From NCBI GenBank assembly GCA_016929395.1, contig JAFGIX010000046.1:1-64000 (forward strand): a stretch of DNA of 64,000 nt. The letters are read 5' to 3'. Below the pieces are notes generated by a model, which saw nothing but the letters and a program-made list of their open reading frames with translations, had not been told where the DNA came from and did not search any database. This DNA comes from Candidatus Zymogenus saltonus. GTDB taxonomy: Bacteria; Desulfobacterota; Zymogenia; Zymogenales; Zymogenaceae. Both the position numbers and the translations under genes were made by a program. This document shows positions 57,631-64,000 of this stretch, piece after piece. Within the stretch, counting starts at the first letter, position 1. Each line of letters opens with the position of its first letter.

Positions 57631-60285
57631 TCAGCCTCTGCTCGACCGCCTTACGGGGATTTCAACGATGAAGGACGCGCCGCCCTCGGGTTTGTTGATA
57701 ATGTCAATATTTCCGCCGTGGCTTGTGACGATCTTGTGGGTTATTGCAAGACCCAATCCCGTGCCGGAGCTCTTCGTGGTGAAGAAGGGCTTAAAGATCT
57801 CTCCTATTATCTCCGCGGGGACCCCCTCTCCGGTGTCGCTGACTACGACCTTTACGTATTTTTTGCCGGAGATATCTTCGGCGGAGGTGGCAACGCCGAG
57901 GCTCCCCCCGTTTCTCATCGCCTGAATCGCGTTGTAGAAGAGGTTCAAAAATACCTGCCTCATCTGGGCACCGTCCGCCTCGATTATCGGGAGAGATTCC
58001 TCGAGGTGAATCTCCATCTCGATCCCCCTGGGCATCAGATCGTCTTCTACGAGGTTCAGTGTGTCGTGGATGATGGAGTTCAGGTCCACCTCCTCAAAGC
58101 TCGGCGGTATGTCCTTCGGCAGAGACAGGATATTCAGAAGGGTGTGCTCGAGCTTCAAAACCTCTTTCACTATAATGTCGCTGTACATTTTGAGTTTGTT
58201 GTCCTCCCCTGCCTGCTCCGAGAGCTTTCTTGCAAATCCACCGATGGAGACGAGAGGGTTTCTTATCTCGTGGGCTACCTCCGTGGCCATCTCGCCTAGC
58301 CCCACCAGCTTCGCCTGCTGGAGGAGCTTGGCCTGGGCCTCTCTAAGCTCGCGGTTGATCTTCGCCTGGTTCGTGTACATCATCGAGTTCTGGATGGCGA
58401 GTCCCGCCTGGTTTGCGAACGCCCACAGGAGATTTACGTCCTCCTCGACAATCGGTTTTCTGTTAAAGACGTTGTCCACCAGAAGCACTCCCAGGGGTCT
58501 TTCCATGGCGACGATCGGGACGCAGGCGAACTCCCTGTCCCCCATCAGGATTCTGGTCATCCTTTTGTCCACGTGGGGATTGTTCTCTATGTCGCGGACG
58601 ATTATCGGCCTGTTTCCCTTGAGCGATTTTACAATTACGTCATCGCTGCGGCTCAGGGGTATATTTATCTTCCTCAAGATCCTGTTTTGAATCGCATCGG
58701 CCGATCCGTGCTCCTTAAATCCCCTTTCGACCAGCTCCTGAAGCTGGTATTTTTCCCTCTCCAGCTCCGACCATATCCTCCCGGCATCTTCCATGCTTAT
58801 CGGCCCTACCCCCATCCTTCCCACGATTGCCTTTTCGTTCTCGTCTACGAGAAAGAGGGCGGCCCTGTTGAATCCGAAGCTCTCGCCCATGGTCACCGTT
58901 GTAAGGACGATATAGAGTAGTCTGTCCAGCTCTATTGTTGTCATGAGGGCGTGGGAGAGGTCGGAGAGGAGAGTCAGCTCAACGACCTTGACCGCCTTCT
59001 CCTTTGCGAGCATATCCGCCCTCTCGAAGATGAGGGAGTTTTCTATTGCCACACCGAAGAGGCTCCCGATGGAGGTGAGGAGCTTTATGTCCTGAAAGGT
59101 CGACGTGCGGGGGTTGTAGCCCCCCACGGACATCGTGCCCAGAGTCCTGTCCTTGGAACGGAGCGGTATTATGATAACCTGGCGAAGCCCCTCCTGCATC
59201 AGGGCCACATCCTTTTCGGGATCGCTGTCGGTTTCTTTGTCTGCCAGATACGGGACCCCCGTTTTTGCCACCCTTCCCGAGACGCTCCCCTCCATGGGCA
59301 TATGCTCGTATCTCTCGATGTATTCGGGGGAGATGCCCATGTGGGCCTTCAGCGCCAGATCCTCCCTCTCCATATCGGCGATCCTTACAATCCCCTTATC
59401 CATCCCCATAACTTTCAGCACCTTGGAAAGGCTTATGTTCAGCAGCTCATCGAGCTCTATCGATTCGGAGAGGGTGGTGGATATTGCATAGAGGACGGAG
59501 AGCTCCTTGTTGATGTGGATCATCTCATTTCGCATCTCCATCTCTTTTGTTATATCGTGGATCAGAAATATTATAAAGGATATATTTCCGTTGTTGTCCC
59601 TGACGATTAGGGTTGCAATCCTGATGTTGACCTTTTTACCGCTCCTTTTCAGCGCAACGAGTTCTCCCTCCCAGCCGCCCCCTCTCTCTCTATCTATGAT
59701 CTTCGAGAAGAGATCATCCCCTCCATCGGAGACGAGCAAGGCCCTGATGTTCAATCCTGACAGCCCATTGGGCGTGGAGGCGAAGATAGACTCCATCCTC
59801 GGATTGGCATATAAGATGACACCCTTCAGGTCGGTGACGACTATCCCCTCCTTGAGGGCGTTGAGGGTGGATACCAGAAAGTCAAACAGGCTTTTATCCG
59901 TGGCGGAAAGAGTAATGGGTGAAACCCCCTTTGCGAAGAAGAGACAGGCCCTTTCCCCCTCTTCCTCCCCCTCGTCGGCGAATATCGGGGAGAGGGAAAA
60001 GCTTACCCGTAGCTCCTCCCCGTCCTTCTTTAAAAGGAGGAGGCTAATGGTCGAAGGGCCTTCCTCGGAGATGACCTTTAAAAGAGAATCTTTGAGGACT
60101 CCCTTGTCCCCCTCCGACACAAACCTGAACAGGGGGAGTCCCAGGATCTCGCTTGACGAGTATCCGATCAGATTCTCGGATGCGGGATTGATATACAGGA
60201 CGAATCCCTCGCCGTCCGTGACAAAAACGGGCTCGGGAAATCTCTGCAAGGCCCCGGCAATCTTAAGGGACCGGATGTCCGTCAT
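57631..60285 (-). CDS. cytosolic PAS-PAS-GAF-GAF histidine kinase
   Basis: An 884-residue sensor kinase with no membrane segment. Two PAS domains (about 12-125 and 135-250), two GAF domains (about 262-415 and 430-625), a HisKA domain with the phospho-acceptor His672 (V-A-H-E-I-R-N-P-L), and an HATPase domain: N box L-F-Y-N-A-I-Q-A-M, G1 D-T-G-E-G-V, F box/G2 K-S-S-G-T-G-L-G-L-A-I. No response regulator gene lies next to it. It is the only regulator in the glucan operon, so energy or redox signals may be read together with polyglucan metabolism; this is inferred. Confidence 0.9.
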   Translation of the reverse strand: MTDIRSLKIAGALQRFPEPVFVTDGEGFVLYINPASENLIGYSSSEILGLPLFRFVSEGDKGVLKDSLLKVISEEGPSTISLLLLKKDGEELRVSFSLSPIFADEGEEEGERACLFFAKGVSPITLSATDKSLFDFLVSTLNALKEGIVVTDLKGVILYANPRMESIFASTPNGLSGLNIRALLVSDGGDDLFSKIIDRERGGGWEGELVALKRSGKKVNIRIATLIVRDNNGNISFIIFLIHDITKEMEMRNEMIHINKELSVLYAISTTLSESIELDELLNISLSKVLKVMGMDKGIVRIADMEREDLALKAHMGISPEYIERYEHMPMEGSVSGRVAKTGVPYLADKETDSDPEKDVALMQEGLRQVIIIPLRSKDRTLGTMSVGGYNPRTSTFQDIKLLTSIGSLFGVAIENSLIFERADMLAKEKAVKVVELTLLSDLSHALMTTIELDRLLYIVLTTVTMGESFGFNRAALFLVDENEKAIVGRMGVGPISMEDAGRIWSELEREKYQLQELVERGFKEHGSADAIQNRILRKINIPLSRSDDVIVKSLKGNRPIIVRDIENNPHVDKRMTRILMGDREFACVPIVAMERPLGVLLVDNVFNRKPIVEEDVNLLWAFANQAGLAIQNSMMYTNQAKINRELREAQAKLLQQAKLVGLGEMATEVAHEIRNPLVSIGGFARKLSEQAGEDNKLKMYSDIIVKEVLKLEHTLLNILSLPKDIPPSFEEVDLNSIIHDTLNLVEDDLMPRGIEMEIHLEESLPIIEADGAQMRQVFLNLFYNAIQAMRNGGSLGVATSAEDISGKKYVKVVVSDTGEGVPAEIIGEIFKPFFTTKSSGTGLGLAITHKIVTSHGGNIDIINKPEGGASFIVEIPVRRSSRG

Positions 60286-60316
60286 CTTGGTGCCTTTCTC
60301 TTAAAGGTAAGTCCTT

Positions 60317-61792
60317 CTATACTGCCGAATCGGCAAGGGAGGTCTTCTTTATCGCCCTCATGTACAGCTTCTCATATTTTTTTGCCGAGGCCCGCCAGGA
60401 GAAGTCGGCCGCCATGCCGTTTTTCACCATCTTTCCCCAGAGGTTGCCCTTCCCGAAGAGGGAAAGCCCCCTCTTTACGGCGGCCGTCAGGGAGGGGGCG
60501 TCATAGTCGGCGAATTTGACGCCGTTTCCCTTCCCGTCCTTCTCGTTGAACTCGATGATGGTGTCATCCAGGCCTCCGGTCGCCCTTACCACCGGCACCG
60601 TGCCGTAGCGCATGCTCATCATCTGGTTCAGTCCGCACGGTTCGTAACGGGATGGCATGAGGAACATATCTGATCCCGCCTCTATGAGATGGGCCAGGCG
60701 GTTGTCGTAGGCAAGCTTAACGCCCAGCTTTGTGGGGTACTTCTTTCCGAGGGTGGTCAGAAGCTCGTGGAACTTCTTCTCCCCGGTGCCGAGGATTACC
60801 ATCATAAGCTCCATCGACATGAGCTCTTGCATCGATTCCGCGAGGATGTCGAAGCCCTTTTGCTCGGCCAGCCGGGAGATTATCCCGATCAATGGGGTGT
60901 CCATCTTCTCGGGGAGGTAAAATTCGTTCAGGAGGACCTTTTTGTTCTCGGCCTTCCCCGAGGTGTCCTTTGCCGAGTAGTTTTTGGCGATGAGTTTGTC
61001 CGTCTCAGGGTTCCACTCCTCGGTGTCTATACCGTTTACGATCCCGAAGAGGTCTTTTTCCCTCTTCCTCAAGATGCCGTCGAGGCCGAACCCGTCATCC
61101 GCCGTCTGTATCTCTTCGGCGTACCTCTCGCTCACGGTGTTTATCACGTCGGCGAAGACTATCCCCGCCTTTAGGAAGTTTATCTTGTCGTAGAACTCGA
61201 TCCCCTCCGGGGTGAAGTGCTCCCAGCCAACGCCGACAAGGGGCATGTCGTGATGCCAGAAGAGTCCCTGATAGCCGAGGTTGTGGATGGTCAGCACCGA
61301 AGATGTCTTGTTAAAATAGGCGTCGTCCCTGTACAGGCTTTTCAGATAAAGGGGGATCAGGGCCGTCTGCCAGTCGTTGACGTGGATTATGTCCGGCTTA
61401 AAATCGGTGAGCTTTAAGGCCTCGAGGACGCTTCGGGAGAAAAAGACAAACCTCGACGCGTTGTCAAGGTAGTCGGCCCCAGTTTTGGCGTCCCGGTAGA
61501 GCTCGTCTCTCAGGAAAAACCAGTCGTTCTCGATAAGGAGAACTTTGACGCCGTTGTGGGCCGTTTCGAGAACGCCCCCCTTTTCCGTCCTTTCCCCCAG
61601 GGGGATTGACAGTTCCCCGTTGACCCTCTTCAACTCGAATCCCTTTTCAACGACGGACTTGTATTTCGGTATGATGAGCCTGACCTCGTGTCCCATCTCG
61701 GAAAGCTCTGCGGGCAGCGCCCCGGCGACGTCCGCAAGGCCGCCCGTCTTGGCGAAGGGAACCGCCTCGGGAGATACGATAGCTATCTTCAT
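60317..61792 (-). CDS. glgA: glycogen/starch synthase, GT5
   Basis: A 491-residue GT5 enzyme: A-V-P-F-A-K-T-G-G-L-A-D-V (ADP-glucose-binding K-T-G-G-L with Lys15), H-V-N-D-W-Q-T-A, T-I-H-N-L-G-Y-Q-G, and the C-terminal R-Y-E-P-C-G-L-N-Q with the conserved Glu, followed by G-T-V-P-V-V-R-A-T-G-G-L. It extends alpha-1,4-glucan from ADP- or UDP-glucose. The start overlaps the galT stop by 4 bp; downstream is the histidine kinase (31 bp). Confidence 0.95.
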   Translation of the reverse strand: MKIAIVSPEAVPFAKTGGLADVAGALPAELSEMGHEVRLIIPKYKSVVEKGFELKRVNGELSIPLGERTEKGGVLETAHNGVKVLLIENDWFFLRDELYRDAKTGADYLDNASRFVFFSRSVLEALKLTDFKPDIIHVNDWQTALIPLYLKSLYRDDAYFNKTSSVLTIHNLGYQGLFWHHDMPLVGVGWEHFTPEGIEFYDKINFLKAGIVFADVINTVSERYAEEIQTADDGFGLDGILRKREKDLFGIVNGIDTEEWNPETDKLIAKNYSAKDTSGKAENKKVLLNEFYLPEKMDTPLIGIISRLAEQKGFDILAESMQELMSMELMMVILGTGEKKFHELLTTLGKKYPTKLGVKLAYDNRLAHLIEAGSDMFLMPSRYEPCGLNQMMSMRYGTVPVVRATGGLDDTIIEFNEKDGKGNGVKFADYDAPSLTAAVKRGLSLFGKGNLWGKMVKNGMAADFSWRASAKKYEKLYMRAIKKTSLADSAV

Positions 61793-62799
61793 AACTGTAC
61801 CTCCCTCAAAAAGCGGGCGGCGTCCTCAGGGGGTGTGGGGTTTATGTAGAAGCCCGATCCCCACTCAAAGCCCGCGACCTTGGTCACCCTCGGCATCACC
61901 TCGATGTGCCAGTGATAGATTTGGCTCACGTCGCCGGTGTGGGGGTCGTTGAAGGGCGAGGTGTGGAGGATGTAGTTGAAGGGGGGGTCTTTCAGGGATT
62001 TTTTGAGCCGTCTCAGCGTCTCCGACATTATCTGCGCCAGGGATTCATACGTCTCTCTGTCGCCCTCCTCGTAGCGGGGCATATGTTTCTTCGGCAGTAT
62101 CCACGTCTCGAAGGGGAAGCGGGGCGCGTACGGGGCTATGGCAACGAATATCGGGTTTTCCGACACCAGCCTTGCCCTCTGGGAGAGCTCCTGGGAGACA
62201 ATGTCGCAGAAGATGCACCGCTCCTTGTAGGAGTAGTAGCGCCTTGCCCCCTCTATCTCCCTCTCCAGCCTGCTGGGCACCTCCGGCAACGCGATAAGCT
62301 GGCTGTGAGAGTGCTCCAGGGACGCCCCCGCGACGCTCCCCTGGTTCTTGAAGACCATGACGAAGCGGAAGCGCAAATCCTTCTTCAGGTCGCTTATCCT
62401 TTCCTTGTAGGCGACCATCACGTCGGTGACCCTGTTCAGGGGCATATCGGCCAAGTCCTCGTCGTGGTTGGGCGTCTCGATGATGACTTCGTGGGCGCCC
62501 ACGCCGTTCATCTTGTCGTAGAGGCCGTCTCCGCTCCGGTCGAGGTCTCCCTCCACGACCAGCGCCGGGAATTTGTTCGGGACAACCCTCAGCGACCAGC
62601 CGGTACTGTTCGGGGCGGTTCCCCCTTCCCTGAACGCCATGATCTCCCTGGGCGTCTTGTCCTCGTTTCCGGGATCGAAGGGGCAGAATCCCCCCTTTCG
62701 CTCGTTGTTCTCCTCCATAAAGTCGATGGGCCTCTTTCCCCGCTCCGTGGATATGATTACCCACCTCTCCACTATCGGGTCTTTCCTCAGCTCCGGCAT
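61789..62799 (-). CDS. galT: galactose-1-phosphate uridylyltransferase
   Basis: A 336-residue HIT-superfamily protein. ATG 62799 is preferred: AAGGAGGGGATTA lies just before and the conserved L-R-K-D-P-I-V-E-R-W-V-I-I-S starts there; a frame opens 27 bases earlier. The active site is H-S-H-S-Q (nucleophilic His, about 170) and a later H-W-H-I-E-V; zinc Cys pair in F-C-P-F and C-I-F-C-D-I. It exchanges UDP between glucose-1-P and galactose-1-P; in this bacterial subgroup (with GH57/glgA) it may act as a glucose-1-P nucleotidyltransferase. TAATG overlap with the GH57 gene. Confidence 0.92.
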   Translation of the reverse strand: MPELRKDPIVERWVIISTERGKRPIDFMEENNERKGGFCPFDPGNEDKTPREIMAFREGGTAPNSTGWSLRVVPNKFPALVVEGDLDRSGDGLYDKMNGVGAHEVIIETPNHDEDLADMPLNRVTDVMVAYKERISDLKKDLRFRFVMVFKNQGSVAGASLEHSHSQLIALPEVPSRLEREIEGARRYYSYKERCIFCDIVSQELSQRARLVSENPIFVAIAPYAPRFPFETWILPKKHMPRYEEGDRETYESLAQIMSETLRRLKKSLKDPPFNYILHTSPFNDPHTGDVSQIYHWHIEVMPRVTKVAGFEWGSGFYINPTPPEDAARFLREVQL

Positions 62800-64000
62800 T
62801 AATCCCCTCCTTTTTTCTCTTCCCATAGGGAGAAGTCGAGATCGGGAAACGGGGTGTCCTTCTTCTCAAGATCCCCAAGAAGCTCCCAATCCCCGGTGGT
62901 CGGCTCATTGCCTCCGACTATCAACTCCGCGATCCTCAAAAGCTTCTTGAAATCGTTGAAGTGCTCCGAGAAGCGCATCTCCGCGTAGTCCCTGGCCGCC
63001 CATGTGGAGATCAGAAACTGCCAGTCGGAGCTCTCCATAAGAAGAAGCTCCCTCCCCATCTGGTTCAAAACCCTTTTCAGGCCCGGGTCTTTCGTGTCAA
63101 CGCAGGTGTCCACAAGCTCGATCATCTTCCACTCCGCCTCGTAGATATGCTTCCACGTCCAGCGGGTCCAGTCGTTGAACCATATCCAATGAAATCCCCC
63201 CTCGCCCCAAGACCCCTCCGGAAGGGAGATCGCCTTTTCCGGGGGGTGATCGCTGCAGTATTCGGAGAGGGTCGTGAGCCCGACGTCAGGGTCTTCCGAG
63301 ATCTCTCTCAGCACGTGGTATATGAAGTTCGGCCCCTCGAACCACCAGTGGCCGAACAGCTCCGTGTCGTAGGGGGCGGTGATTATCCCCGGCCTGCCGA
63401 AATTGTCCCTGAAATTTTTCAGCGTTCCCTTAACGAGACTCACGAAGTGGGAGGCGTTCTCCTTTACCCTCTCCGGGATGATGTCCGGATTGTATACCTC
63501 CTTGTCTCCGAGATCCACCTTCGGGCCGGTGACCTTCCAGTAGCGGTTTCCGCCTGGGAAGTGTTTCTTGTGAAAGTCGAGGTAGTTGCCGTCCCCGGGG
63601 TAGCCGTGCTCTCCGCTCCAGACGACTATGGCCGTCTTAGGATCCCGGGTGAAGACCGCGGCCCCCTTGTCCGTAGTGTCTCCTCCGGGGGATACGACCA
63701 TGTAAGGCTCGTAGGGGGTGCGGGGTTCGTCCACCTTTGTCTCCTTGTACTCCGAGGCGAACCGCTCCCATATCTCCCTCAGTCCCCCGAACCGGTCGAG
63801 GTAGGCCCCGATCGCCTTCCCCCCCTCGAGGAGATGGGAGTCGATGATGAAGTAGTCGATCCCCTCCTCGCTCAAGACCTCCTCGACGCCCGCCCTCTTG
63901 TATCCCTGCCCCATCCCCTCCACCGGGAACTCCCAGAAGTAGGAGGGCCGATAGGCGCACTCCGGAAGCCAGATGCCGGAGGGGGGCCTCCCGAAATGCT
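62799..64000 (-). CDS. GH57-family 1,4-alpha-glucan branching-type enzyme (5' partial)
   Basis: The frame continues upstream to the window edge, so the true N-terminus is missing; about 400 C-terminal residues are visible. The beginning of the visible part contains the GH57 nucleophile region G-I-W-L-P-E-C-A-Y-R-P (edge-proximal, on bases around 63940-63970), followed by the acid/base region A-P-Y-D-T-E-L-F-G-H-W-W-F-E-G and the C-terminal W-Q-F-L-I-S region of the DUF1957 part. The DUF1957 C-terminus identifies the branching-enzyme/AmyC branch rather than amylopullulanases. First visible gene of the glucan operon. Confidence 0.9.
   Translation of the reverse strand, partial: HFGRPPSGIWLPECAYRPSYFWEFPVEGMGQGYKRAGVEEVLSEEGIDYFIIDSHLLEGGKAIGAYLDRFGGLREIWERFASEYKETKVDEPRTPYEPYMVVSPGGDTTDKGAAVFTRDPKTAIVVWSGEHGYPGDGNYLDFHKKHFPGGNRYWKVTGPKVDLGDKEVYNPDIIPERVKENASHFVSLVKGTLKNFRDNFGRPGIITAPYDTELFGHWWFEGPNFIYHVLREISEDPDVGLTTLSEYCSDHPPEKAISLPEGSWGEGGFHWIWFNDWTRWTWKHIYEAEWKMIELVDTCVDTKDPGLKRVLNQMGRELLLMESSDWQFLISTWAARDYAEMRFSEHFNDFKKLLRIAELIVGGNEPTTGDWELLGDLEKKDTPFPDLDFSLWEEKKGGD

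Noticed and set aside
1-64000. tRNA or rRNA genes
   Set aside because: No T-loop/acceptor pattern or conserved rRNA segment was recognised by eye; an automated tRNA scan was not possible.

Overview
The window comes from a Gram-negative bacterium with about 55% GC. Outer-membrane polysaccharide export (Wza-like, Wzc-like), a TonB-type protein and prolipoprotein diacylglyceryl transferase point to two membranes. An ADP-forming acyl-CoA synthetase subunit, two corrinoid-methyltransferase-type UROD proteins, a QueG-like double-cluster iron-sulfur protein and a GH57 glucan enzyme fit an anaerobic lineage. Arginine is written mostly with AGG/AGA. A Desulfobacterota-like (former Deltaproteobacteria) origin is my best guess; no rRNA or other marker here proves it. 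I saw no tRNA, rRNA, CRISPR array, transposase or prophage.

Layout. (1) 1-4.3 kb, plus strand: MarR regulator, QueG-like Fe-S protein, V4R-domain protein, then a small acyl-carrier cassette (SDR ketoreductase, ACP, FabZ-like dehydratase) closed by an intrinsic terminator. (2) 4.4-14.7 kb, minus strand: SH3 protein, tandem UROD paralogues, pyk-lgt, acyl-CoA synthetase alpha subunit, and an overlapping glycerate kinase / EI24 / SH3 operon. (3) 14.8-18.6 kb, plus: zinc-ribbon membrane protein behind a strong promoter and a structured leader, SUMF1-like exported protein, nucleosidase. (4) 18.8-41.4 kb, plus: a 22.6-kb exopolysaccharide locus. It starts with an ExeA-like ATPase and an HD-GYP protein, continues with Wza/Wzc/Wzy-like export and polymerisation proteins, six GT4 and one GT2 glycosyltransferases, a methyltransferase, two DegT aminotransferases, a radical SAM protein with a tiny membrane partner, WbqC, a PIG-L deacetylase and a WecA-like initiating transferase, and ends with DUF4911 and AMMECR1 genes. 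(5) 41.9-50.7 kb, minus: housekeeping aspC-coaD-rsmD, hisHAF, a WbpE/WbpD nucleotide-sugar pair, a PAP2 phosphatase and a TonB-like protein. (6) 50.9-53.4 kb, plus: sirtuin, hexapeptide acyltransferase, WG-repeat protein. (7) 53.5-64 kb, minus: exported transglutaminase, small exported protein, and a close-packed operon GH57 - galT - glgA - histidine kinase - two methyltransferases whose 5' end runs off the window.

Taken together, the window is dominated by surface and storage carbohydrate functions. Region 4 should build, polymerise and export a polysaccharide through a Wzy-type route, with a c-di-GMP (HD-GYP) input; no Wzx flippase is present in the window. Region 5 contributes two steps of a di-N-acetylated uronic acid pathway, and region 7 makes or remodels alpha-glucan. 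Several near-consensus sigma70 promoters (TTGACA-17-TANNNT type) can be read and are listed individually. All family names are from reading the translated sequence; no database search was run.
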